64,000 bases of DNA from CAZPNX01 sp964588285 (GTDB taxonomy: Bacteria > Edwardsbacteria > AC1 > EtOH8): positions 186,001-250,000 of the forward strand of contig CAZPNX010000001.1 of assembly GCA_964588285.1 (NCBI GenBank), in the 5' to 3' direction. The notes under the pieces are model-generated. The model made no database searches. It saw nothing but the letters and a program-made list of their open reading frames with translations, and had not been told where the DNA came from. A program made the position numbers and the translations under genes. Below, piece by piece: positions 47,869 through 56,432 of the stretch. Within the stretch, counting starts at the first letter, position 1, and every line of letters starts with the position of its first letter.

Positions 47869-50800
47869 CAGAAGTAAGCCTTAATCTCCATGCGCCCGTT
47901 GTGCCTGGCCGATCGTTCCGGCTCGTCCTTGGCCTCGTAGACAGCGGTGATCGTTAGGTTCCGGTTCAACCGGTAGTCGTACTGGGCCCTCCAGAAACCG
48001 GTCCAGCCCAGGGGCCTGGTATAGGCATACTCGGCCGGAATGTCTTCCCGGGCCAGATCGGCCTTTCGCCTGACTGTCCCGGCCGAAAGACGCAGGGAGC
48101 CGGACAGCCCCCAATGCCTGACGGTTCCGGCTTCTCCGGTATACTCCAGGAAAATCACGTTAAAATCGGACGGGGTCCGGTAGGAGCGCTCCAGCTTCTC
48201 CCTCTGGCCCTCGAGCCTGGCATTGAGCTCCAGGTTTTGCCTGGCCTGATGCACCAGCTCCGCTTCCATCTTAAATGGCGACAGCCTGCTTTCCAAACCA
48301 CGCTCCTGGGTGCTGGTCTGGAACCGGCTCATCTCCGCCTTGAGCGACAGCCTCAGATCCGGCTTGACCTGAGCCGAGGCCTCCCAGCTTCTCTCCAGCC
48401 TGGTCTGGGAAGCATGCCGGCTGACGAACTGGTTATCGTCTTCGCGGCGCCAGCGCAGTCTCCCGTGGTGATTCCAATCATCCCACCGATACCAGGCATC
48501 GGCCGCCAGGTCCATCATCGAAGCCGCATTCCCCCAACGGTCCCACATCCGGCTGGGGGCAAACCCCAGCAATTTGGCCGTTACCGGTCGATAGCTTTTT
48601 ATCTGCGCCTGGCCGGAGAACTCCAGTCTGGCCTTGGTCCACCAAGAGGCAGGGAAAACCAAAGACGGATCGAAGGAGGCCGAGCCGCGCAGCCAGGCTT
48701 CGACCGTGCCCGTCGCCGGACCTTCATCCAGAATCCGACGCAGGAAGTTTCCGGAGGTGTCGGGATAAAAGGCGCCGGTGGCCGGATCGTAGCTGTACTG
48801 TCCGGTGCCGGCCGGCACCTGGTAATATTCCTCGCGCTTCTGTTGGGTCTGGGTAAGATTGAGGCTATAGTCCGCGTTGACCAGAAAGGCCTGCCGCCAT
48901 GGTTTTAGGCCTAGGCGCAACAGACCCAAGTGGGACCGGCTGCCCAGACCCACCGCGCCCGGCCGCATCCGCTTTACCCGGCTTTGGTGCTCCAGGCCGG
49001 CGTCCAAAAATTGCCAGGGATAAATTTTGATATCGTTCTGCCAAGTATTGGCATACCATTCTCCCGCCCACTGTCCCCGGACGCTGTCTCGAACTAGCTC
49101 CTCCTGGCGTCGGAAAGAAGTGCCGGCCGTTCCCTTTCCCAAAAGGCGCCGCAGGCCGGCCCAAATCTGTTGGCTTCTTGTCCCCCTTTCCCATAGTTCA
49201 TTGAACCTGATAAGGTCGTCATCCCTTCCGGCCCCGGCTTCCACTTTGAAAGGGCCGGCCGACAAACTGCTGCCCAGGCTGTGACCTTTCCTGGAGCCTC
49301 CCACCGCCGATGATGTAAACCAAGGTCCCTCCAGCTCGATGTCCCGCCTTTGATAGGTATTGTTCCAGCCGGACCAGGGAGAGACCGTGGCCCAGGCCGT
49401 AACATTTTGGGCTTTAAGGCCGTCCAACCGCAGGCGGCCGTAGCCGCCGCCCACCCGGATAAAACGTCCCGGCCAGTAACCGATCTCGTGCCGGTAGGAT
49501 CTCCTGCCCTTAAGCGGATCTTGCTCTCTAAGACCCTGCCATCCGCTCAATCCCCATTCCGAGGCCAGATCCTGACGGCCGGCTGCGGCTCCGGTCCAGA
49601 AATTTTCCTGGACGTTCCAGGCCTGGCTTGACAGGCTGAAGCCACCCCAGGGAAGGGTGTCCCGCGACCATTGCAGGTGGTAACACCAGGCGGCTCCGGC
49701 ATTGTCCCCGTCATCTCTTGACGACAACAGGTTGAGATCGCTTTTTGACCAGACACCCTCGGCCTCGGCCCGCCCCCCGGGCCATAGCCATCTGGGCCCG
49801 ACGGCCATCAGCCTTTGTCTTTCCGGCCTGATAAGCCTGGCCCGGGCCAGGTATGATCCGTTTCCCGTACCTACATAAACATAGCACCCAAGCAAAGGCC
49901 GGTAGCTATAGTCCCCGGCCCCGTCGCCCACCCAGGTGAAGGTCACCCGGTAATTTCCCCCCCTGCCAACGTAGACATAGACCGAGTCGATCAGATCGTA
50001 ATCGCCGCTGTCCGACGGAACCCCTCCGTCCACCCAAAGTTTTGCGGTGTCGTCCCCGGCCTCTTCTAAAAGCTGCAGCTGCCTTTCGTCCAGCGACTGG
50101 AGCAGCGGCCGGGACGGGTCGTCGCCATCGGAAAGGTATCCCAGTCCCAGGGACAATCCGGAGGCCACTTGTAAATCGAGCTCGGCCCCGGTCAGACTGC
50201 GGCGGAAATCCTCTTCGGAATACTGGAACTCGGCCATGATCCTGGAATCGTCGCTGATGGGACGGCGCGGTGTGAAGGTCAGGCGGGCCTGCTGGTAGTC
50301 GATGGTATAATCCTCGGACTGGCCGCAACGCATCAGCTGGCCGTCCAGCCACACTTTTTCGCTGTTGGCCAAAATCGGCTTGGGGCTGCGGCCGGCATCA
50401 GCCGACAGCTGGTATGGCCCCTGTACCCCGTCCTGTCCCTGGAATCTGACAACGGCCTGTTTGGCCTTGACCACCGCCGTGGCTGCCTTCGCCTTTGAGC
50501 CGCCCAGCCGGGCGCTGGCCGTGGACCCCTTGGCCTGCCTTTCGGCTCCGGCCAAGCGGAATCTGGTCAAGGAGAGGTCATAATCGCCCATGGTCACCTC
50601 CCAGGAGGGCGATTTGGCCTGGATATATACCCGGTCGAGTTGGTCCAGCTCCTGGGTGCTGCCGGTGGCCGACAGCGGCATCTCCTGGTCGCTTAAGTAG
50701 GCATTGAGCTCCAGGTTCTGCCCCACCCTTCCGTTGACGCTAACCTGAAGCGCCTGCTCGATCGAAAGATCCCTCCCCGAACCCACCACCACCGCCAGCG

Positions 50801-51251
50801 ACTTGTTTCCGCCCAGTTTGACGCTGCCGGTATTATCCGCAAGCCATTCCTGGGCGGTAGTTTCCGCCCTCGGGGCGAAATCCATCACGGCGCTATCTGC
50901 TGTTTCGGAAATGGCGGCCGGCGGCAGGTATCTTACGGGTGCCGAAACCCTGAGGGGTAGCCTGAGGAAAAAAGCCTTAAGGGTGTCGCCTGCGGACAAG
51001 GGTGCGGCCAATGTCGCCCGGCTGGCGGAATAATCCATGGCATATTCTTGATCGCGGCGCAGTTCCCTTCCGTTGATAAACAGGGATTCGCTGCCGTAAA
51101 GGATGAAGAATTCCGACAATGCCAGACACTGCCCTCCCCCCTCGGCCGCCATCACCAGACTGTCCTGGCAAACATCGGTTAGGGGCAAATCGGCTGTTCC
51201 CGCCGTTAAGGTCAGGATGGACGCAGTTAATGAAACGAAGAGACCTATCAC
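47868..51251 (-). CDS. 1127-residue surface/outer-membrane protein, unknown family
   Basis: GTG start overlapping the lipoprotein stop. A signal peptide precedes beta-rich sequence throughout. Residues 50-110 and 290-350 repeat a motif pattern (LFINGRELRRDQEYAMDYSASRATLAAPLSAGDTLKAFF; VWLDGQLMRCGQSEDYTIDYQQARLTFTPRRPISDDSRIMAEFQYS), followed by amphipathic strands to a final AYF. It resembles large barrel or fibre-like proteins of T9SS organisms (for example SprA-like repeats), but I cannot name the family. Its stop overlaps the Omp85-family gene. Confidence 0.72.
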   Translation of the reverse strand: MIGLFVSLTASILTLTAGTADLPLTDVCQDSLVMAAEGGGQCLALSEFFILYGSESLFINGRELRRDQEYAMDYSASRATLAAPLSAGDTLKAFFLRLPLRVSAPVRYLPPAAISETADSAVMDFAPRAETTAQEWLADNTGSVKLGGNKSLAVVVGSGRDLSIEQALQVSVNGRVGQNLELNAYLSDQEMPLSATGSTQELDQLDRVYIQAKSPSWEVTMGDYDLSLTRFRLAGAERQAKGSTASARLGGSKAKAATAVVKAKQAVVRFQGQDGVQGPYQLSADAGRSPKPILANSEKVWLDGQLMRCGQSEDYTIDYQQARLTFTPRRPISDDSRIMAEFQYSEEDFRRSLTGAELDLQVASGLSLGLGYLSDGDDPSRPLLQSLDERQLQLLEEAGDDTAKLWVDGGVPSDSGDYDLIDSVYVYVGRGGNYRVTFTWVGDGAGDYSYRPLLGCYVYVGTGNGSYLARARLIRPERQRLMAVGPRWLWPGGRAEAEGVWSKSDLNLLSSRDDGDNAGAAWCYHLQWSRDTLPWGGFSLSSQAWNVQENFWTGAAAGRQDLASEWGLSGWQGLREQDPLKGRRSYRHEIGYWPGRFIRVGGGYGRLRLDGLKAQNVTAWATVSPWSGWNNTYQRRDIELEGPWFTSSAVGGSRKGHSLGSSLSAGPFKVEAGAGRDDDLIRFNELWERGTRSQQIWAGLRRLLGKGTAGTSFRRQEELVRDSVRGQWAGEWYANTWQNDIKIYPWQFLDAGLEHQSRVKRMRPGAVGLGSRSHLGLLRLGLKPWRQAFLVNADYSLNLTQTQQKREEYYQVPAGTGQYSYDPATGAFYPDTSGNFLRRILDEGPATGTVEAWLRGSASFDPSLVFPASWWTKARLEFSGQAQIKSYRPVTAKLLGFAPSRMWDRWGNAASMMDLAADAWYRWDDWNHHGRLRWRREDDNQFVSRHASQTRLERSWEASAQVKPDLRLSLKAEMSRFQTSTQERGLESRLSPFKMEAELVHQARQNLELNARLEGQREKLERSYRTPSDFNVIFLEYTGEAGTVRHWGLSGSLRLSAGTVRRKADLAREDIPAEYAYTRPLGWTGFWRAQYDYRLNRNLTITAVYEAKDEPERSARHNGRMEIKAYF

Positions 51252-52165
51252 TCGACGGCCAATTCCATCACATCGTTTTCACCCAACGCCAGCACCGAAC
51301 TGCCGGTGCCGGGAACCAAGCAAACCAAACCCGGAATATCGATGGCGGCCGATTCAACCCATCCCCTTCCGGAAAATCCGAATACTTTAACCCGGCCTCC
51401 GGCTTGGGCCGCCCATAGCCGGCCGCGGCTATCGAAGGCCAGCGACTGAGGCCCGGGTAAGGCCTCAAAGGCGTCGCTTTTTATCAGAAAGCCCAGGATC
51501 GAATAGGTATCCAACCTCCTATCTTCGGAATAGGCCACCACTACCAGTCCCTCCAGCAGGTCGACCGCCAGGGCTTGGGGCCGCCCCACTCCCCGTAGCA
51601 GCCATCTCCGATTCTCTCTAAAGCCCTGGTCCCTGAAAACCACTGACCGGGAATCGGCATCCAGGAAGACCGACTCTCCTGACGGAGCCAGGCAGAAGGC
51701 ATCGGCCCCATGCCCCGATATCTCCGCCCGGAAGGCCTGGCTACCGTATTGATCGTACCTGATAAATCCCCGGCCCACTTGGTCAACCAGGCAAAGACCA
51801 TGGACCATTCCTCCGGCTATCAGACACCTGGCGCTGGGCAGAGTTATCTCGAAAATCTTTAGATCACCGCCTTGGCGAACCTGCAGCCGCCAACCGCCAT
51901 TATCCGCCAGAAATATGTTGCCGTCGGATGAAGAGGCCAGACCGGAAAAACGCCCCGGCTCCAGCCCGGACAGGACGGCTTTGGCTCGAATGTTTCTCGC
52001 CGGAGAGGTTTTTCCGAAATCCCTGGAAGACGTGGCGCAGGAAGTCAGAATAATCGAAAAGAAAACCGTCAGGGACAAAACTCTAATCCGCTTGGCCGCC
52101 GTTCTTCCCGCCTTGCTTTTATTGCCGGTTCTTCGTTTCCTGATTTTCATTTTAATATCCGCCAT
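51248..52165 (-). CDS. lipoprotein beta-propeller (NHL-like)
   Basis: 305 residues from ATG at 52165. A basic N-terminus, then a lipobox LTSC (about Cys46), and six or so short repeats with S-G-F-A-x-D-x-x-G-x-I/L patterns (GLASSSDGNIFLADN, SLAFDSRGRLWAAQ) typical of NHL or six-bladed propellers. It would sit on the inner face of the outer membrane. It is the first of three overlapping genes. Confidence 0.72.
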   Translation of the reverse strand: MADIKMKIRKRRTGNKSKAGRTAAKRIRVLSLTVFFSIILTSCATSSRDFGKTSPARNIRAKAVLSGLEPGRFSGLASSSDGNIFLADNGGWRLQVRQGGDLKIFEITLPSARCLIAGGMVHGLCLVDQVGRGFIRYDQYGSQAFRAEISGHGADAFCLAPSGESVFLDADSRSVVFRDQGFRENRRWLLRGVGRPQALAVDLLEGLVVVAYSEDRRLDTYSILGFLIKSDAFEALPGPQSLAFDSRGRLWAAQAGGRVKVFGFSGRGWVESAAIDIPGLVCLVPGTGSSVLALGENDVMELAVE

Positions 52166-52195
52166 CAAAATCCTAGAAACATTTTATCGATACCC

Positions 52196-52224
52196 TCTAT
52201 AGAATCAGAGTTCATCTGCGTCCA
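52196..52224 (-). promoter_or_regulatory. possible sigma-70 promoter for the propeller/barrel operon
   Basis: TGGACG (52219-52224), 17-base spacer, TATAGA (52196-52201), 31 bases before the ATG. The -35 matches at 4/6. Confidence 0.5.
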
Positions 52225-52297
52225 GGGAGATTGTCGTTTACAGCTTTATATCTATGGGGACTGTAATAATTTGTTATTATTCTCCGGCGGCCCTCCT

Positions 52298-52332
52298 AAA
52301 AAAAGTATCCTCCTTTTGTCAAAGAAGGATAC
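52298..52332 (-). terminator. intrinsic terminator of the T9SS-like operon
   Basis: 12-bp stem GTATCCTTCTTT/AAAGGAGGATAC (one T-G) with a 4-base loop, then seven T. It lies 34 bases beyond the DUF5683 stop. Confidence 0.92.
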
Positions 52333-52365
52333 GTTCTGGAAAGGGCCCGAATAGAGCCTTTCGTT

Positions 52366-53175
52366 CTAAAAAGATCCAGTCACCGTGAAAGCCAATCCCC
52401 GATCCCAGGTCGGCAGAAGATTGAAATCCATGGTTATCCGTTTTCTCTTGGCCAGCCGGTTGTTGTGGCTTTTGGCCAACCTGGCTGCATTGACCGCCGA
52501 CAGCATATGGTTCAACAGGGCGGTGCCGGCGGCGTAGGTCACCCGGCGGTAGGCGCTTTCGCTTTTCACCCTCAGGTTTCGAAACCGGTCCCATTCCTCG
52601 GCGCTCTGCCATTCCCAGGCGTCGGCGCCGGAATAGAGCTTGTCGGCCACGTAGGCGGCCTGGGCGTCCGGGTCGTCGGGATAGAGGTCGCGGGCCTCGG
52701 CCCACTGGTATTCGTTGTACCAGTCGCTGTTGGGCCACTCGTAAATGTTCTGATAATAGAGGTCGTCCTTCCGGCTGGGATTGGCCCCGGCCTCGGCTGC
52801 CGCAAAGGCGATATAGTCGTCCTTCCACATGGCTCCCTGGCAACGGGAGAAAAGGGCTAAGGACCAGATGACGGCCTCGGCCGCCAGAAAACCGCGGGTG
52901 TATTTCTTTTGCCCCACATAGTACTCGCCGGCCCCCGGCACTGCCAAAGACAGGAAAAAGGCCTTCTTTACCGATTTGCGTTTGATAGGTTTGAGCTCGG
53001 ACATTGACTGCTTGGCAGTGTCAGCGGCTTGGGCGGCTGGTGCCCTTAAACCCCCCTTCATCGAGCCTGCTGCCGGGATCGGAGCCTTCCCGACGTTGTC
53101 TGCCGCTATGGTCTGGGATAGGGCCGTTATGCTGGCTGCCAATAGCATGGCAGCAGAAATGGCGATATTTTTCAT
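52366..53175 (-). CDS. DUF5683-type protein
   Basis: 269 residues from ATG at 53175, overlapping the protease stop (ATGA). Signal peptide, then a small two-helix DUF5683-type segment (about 75-115: KAFFLSLAVPGAGEYYVGQKKYTRGFLAAEAVIWSLALF) and an aromatic, acidic region. The domain is common in FCB-group genomes and of unknown function. Confidence 0.72.
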   Translation of the reverse strand: MKNIAISAAMLLAASITALSQTIAADNVGKAPIPAAGSMKGGLRAPAAQAADTAKQSMSELKPIKRKSVKKAFFLSLAVPGAGEYYVGQKKYTRGFLAAEAVIWSLALFSRCQGAMWKDDYIAFAAAEAGANPSRKDDLYYQNIYEWPNSDWYNEYQWAEARDLYPDDPDAQAAYVADKLYSGADAWEWQSAEEWDRFRNLRVKSESAYRRVTYAAGTALLNHMLSAVNAARLAKSHNNRLAKRKRITMDFNLLPTWDRGLAFTVTGSF

Positions 53176-56100
53176 TTTATCACCGCCGCCTTGCAGGTTA
53201 GAACTTTGGCGCCGCCGATTCCGGAGACCTCCACCCTGATGATGTATATCCCGCTGGCCAGGTTGGAGGTGTCCCATTTTATCTCGTTGTCGGTCCTGGG
53301 AAAGGCCCGAACGTCCATATCCTGGACCAAGTCCCCGGCCAGGTTGAAAACCTTGCAATTGGTTGAGTTTATTTCCCCGGCTTTGAACCTTATTTTACCC
53401 TGGGTCTTCTTAACCGGGTTGGGATAGACGTAGAGGTTGCTTATCGCCTCGGGAGCATCCCAATAGAAATCATCATACCCCGGCATAAAACCGGTATTGG
53501 CAAAGTTGGCATGGAATTTATACCAACCCGAAGGCTGGCTGTGATAAGAGGGAATGCTCCAAACATACAGCTTTCCATCATCGCAGCCTACGGCCAACTC
53601 TATAGTCGAACGGTTCCCGTCCAGGTCCCAGGCTATCGGAGTGGAATGCGTGCCGCCGCCTAATGTCAGCGGGAATCCGGCGACCGTTTCTCCCTTGCCG
53701 TCGTAGGCGCAAAGCCGGCCGTCGGGGGAACCGATCAGTATCTCGCCGCCTGTTTTTCCGTCCAGATCGATAATTATCGGCGAGGATTGAACAGTAAGGT
53801 TTTTCGAAATCTCGACCGGAAATCCGGCGACTAGCGTGCCGTTATAGTTGAAGGCATAAAGCTTGTCGCCGTTGGCTATGGCGATCTCATTCAGGGCGTC
53901 CCCGTCGATATCTCCCACTGCCGGCGACGAGAGGCTGGGCTGGCCGAAAATGCAAGGCCAGCCAGGCTTTACCGTTCCATCCTGATTTAGGACAAACAGG
54001 CCTTTCTTGTTGCAGGCGATCACATCCAACCGACCGTCGTTGTCGACATCGCATAAGGCAACCGATGAACTCACCCAATCCACCCAGGCCTGCAGGGCCG
54101 GATAGCCGGGAACACTGGTGCCGTCTCCGCGAAGGCCGAACACCCGGCTATCGCCCGATAGTACATAAACCTCGTCGTTTTGCTGATAGGATAAACCTGT
54201 AGTGGGAATTTCAACCGCCGCCGGCGTTGACCTGGTCTCCATGCCCAGATTGACCGGAAAGCCGGGTATGGAATCCGCTGTGTGTCTCCAGGCATGAAGC
54301 TTCTTGTCGTCGGCGGCCACCATTACTTCCAAAGTATCGTTGCCGTCGATGTCGGCCAGCACCGGAGAGGAATAGACCGGCCCGTCAACCCTCACCGGAA
54401 AGCCCGGTACCGGCACCGCCCGGTTGACCGGGTAGACATGCCCGCTTTCGGTGGTGTCGTAGGCCGGCTGGGCTTGGAATCTGAATCCGTAAACGTATCC
54501 CTCGGTCAAAGTGGTGGCCGCGCTGATGAAGACCTCGGGACGTCCATCCCTGTCGACATCCCCCACCGCCGGAGAAGAATAGATGTTGCCCCTGACCTTA
54601 GCGAACTCGGCCCGGATGCGGGCGGTGTCGGAGCCGGAGACATGGATGGTGTCCCGGTTCATATAGCCCTGGCCGTCGGCGCGCCAGCAATAGAGCTTGC
54701 CGCTGACACCCGGGAGCAAGACCACGGTCTGGGCGGAATCGGTCCCGAAGTTCAGGACGGCATAGTTGGGGCTGTTCCAGTCAACCGTATCCCCCAGGGT
54801 TACCGGGAAGCCCGGCAGGTCCCAGCCCACCTTGAAGCGGGCGGTCATGGACTCGCCAGGGACCGAGACACCGGACAGGGAGATGTGGCTGTAAGACCCG
54901 TTGTTGGCCTTGGTCGGAGGATCGGAGAAATCGTCGAACCGGTCGTTGTTCCCGGCATAGAAGGCGTCGCGCGGGCTGGCGTAGGTGGAATAGGGCGAAA
55001 GACCCCACCAGCGCTCCAGGTCCTGGATATGGTCGGCCTCCTCCAGGTCGATGGCCTTGACATTGCCGGTCTGCAGGCTGTTGTCCTCCCAGCGCTGCCG
55101 GATAAGATCCTCGTCGACATGATAGACCAGCAGACCGCCGCCGCCAAGCTCGAAAGGAAGCGAGATGTCGTAGTCGTCCACCTTGACCAGCAGGCCGCGC
55201 TTCCAAACCCTTACACCGCTGGAGTCCGAGCCGTACTCGTTGGGATCGAAATGCACGGCCGTGTCCGGGTTCGACTGGGCCCGGCGGTTTTCTATCAGAT
55301 AGTACTCATGGGTGTTGATCGGTATCTTGACGATGTCGTTCGGGTTCTTGGCCACCCAGCGCAGGGCCAGGGTAGTGTCGGTACCCGGCGGCAGTACGAT
55401 AGGATCTGACCATCCTAGGAAAACCTTGCACCAAGCCGACAGGTGCGGCGGCACATAGGCGTTCATGTTGAACGAGCCCCAGGACATCAGCTCCCACTCC
55501 CCCAGGGCCACCGACTGGTAGCTGTAGTCGTAGAGGTCCGGCAGGCCCAGCTGGTGTCCGAACTCGTGGGCGATCTCTCCCTGGGAGCCCAGGACCATGC
55601 CGTCCTGGCTCTGGGTCTCGGCGTCTATGATACCGTCGTAGATGGTGTCGGCCCCGGCGTTGGCGATGATGGGCGAGGACTCGTCCATGCGGATAAAGAC
55701 CGAGGGGATGTCGGCGCCCCAAGGGTCGGTCTGCCAGCAGGAGCCAGCGTGGATTATCATGTATGACTGGTAGTCGCGAAAGGAGATATCGGCCGGATCG
55801 GCGTCGGCCGCCTCGATGGCATCCCGCAGCAGCACGTAGATGCCGGCCCCCCAGTTGTCCCAGTTGTTGTAGAAATCGCTGTAGAACGACATCTGGTGGG
55901 GCAGGGTATAAGCCGCCTGCAGGCCATCGGGCACCTGCCTAAACTCGATCCACAGCCGGCCGCCCGAAACCGCCCAATAATAGTTGCGCAGGGCCAGCAT
56001 CTGGCCGTGTATGTAGACGCTGTCGTGAGGAGGCTCGTGCTCGAAGTTATGGCCCTGAACCGGATCGTTGTTGATGTAGATGGGTTGGCCGTTTCCCTGG

Positions 56101-56414
56101 TAGTCGAATTGCCCGTTGCCGGTGGTGTTGGGATCGTCGTCCGTCTGAAACTGGGCTTTGATGACCAGCACCCGCACCGTATCCACCCCGAATGACTTGA
56201 ATCCCCTCTCCTTTTTAGCCTGCCTTATCCGGCCCAGAATATTGCGGCGGCAGACCGCGTCCTGGTATTGCCGGGGCTGGTTCTTCAACCTCTCCAGCAC
56301 CGGCTTGGCATTGGGACGGGATTCCTTAAGCCGGGCCAGCTCGTCGCCCAACGATTTGACTGAAAACAGGGTCGGTGCCAGCAGAGCCAGCAAAATGGCC
56401 GCGTATCTGGTCAT
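53172..56414 (-). CDS. M6-family metalloprotease with T9SS-like sorting domain
   Basis: 1080 residues from the ATG at 56414. Signal peptide, immune-inhibitor-A-like M6 protease domain (zinc site HEFGHQLGLPDLYD, about residue 284) and a long FG-GAP/VCBS-like repeat region (about 600-980: VGDVDRDGRPEVFISAATTL, LADIDGNDTLEVMVAADD, VGDIDGDALNEIAIANGD). A C-terminal sorting domain follows (NLYVYPNPVKKTQGKIRFKAGE ... ASGIYIIRVEV, about 1000-1080). It is a secreted, calcium-binding protease and an evident cargo of the PorU/PorV proteins encoded upstream. Confidence 0.88.
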   Translation of the reverse strand: MTRYAAILLALLAPTLFSVKSLGDELARLKESRPNAKPVLERLKNQPRQYQDAVCRRNILGRIRQAKKERGFKSFGVDTVRVLVIKAQFQTDDDPNTTGNGQFDYQGNGQPIYINNDPVQGHNFEHEPPHDSVYIHGQMLALRNYYWAVSGGRLWIEFRQVPDGLQAAYTLPHQMSFYSDFYNNWDNWGAGIYVLLRDAIEAADADPADISFRDYQSYMIIHAGSCWQTDPWGADIPSVFIRMDESSPIIANAGADTIYDGIIDAETQSQDGMVLGSQGEIAHEFGHQLGLPDLYDYSYQSVALGEWELMSWGSFNMNAYVPPHLSAWCKVFLGWSDPIVLPPGTDTTLALRWVAKNPNDIVKIPINTHEYYLIENRRAQSNPDTAVHFDPNEYGSDSSGVRVWKRGLLVKVDDYDISLPFELGGGGLLVYHVDEDLIRQRWEDNSLQTGNVKAIDLEEADHIQDLERWWGLSPYSTYASPRDAFYAGNNDRFDDFSDPPTKANNGSYSHISLSGVSVPGESMTARFKVGWDLPGFPVTLGDTVDWNSPNYAVLNFGTDSAQTVVLLPGVSGKLYCWRADGQGYMNRDTIHVSGSDTARIRAEFAKVRGNIYSSPAVGDVDRDGRPEVFISAATTLTEGYVYGFRFQAQPAYDTTESGHVYPVNRAVPVPGFPVRVDGPVYSSPVLADIDGNDTLEVMVAADDKKLHAWRHTADSIPGFPVNLGMETRSTPAAVEIPTTGLSYQQNDEVYVLSGDSRVFGLRGDGTSVPGYPALQAWVDWVSSSVALCDVDNDGRLDVIACNKKGLFVLNQDGTVKPGWPCIFGQPSLSSPAVGDIDGDALNEIAIANGDKLYAFNYNGTLVAGFPVEISKNLTVQSSPIIIDLDGKTGGEILIGSPDGRLCAYDGKGETVAGFPLTLGGGTHSTPIAWDLDGNRSTIELAVGCDDGKLYVWSIPSYHSQPSGWYKFHANFANTGFMPGYDDFYWDAPEAISNLYVYPNPVKKTQGKIRFKAGEINSTNCKVFNLAGDLVQDMDVRAFPRTDNEIKWDTSNLASGIYIIRVEVSGIGGAKVLTCKAAVIK

Positions 56415-56432
56415 CAAGGCCTCTCGAAGTTG

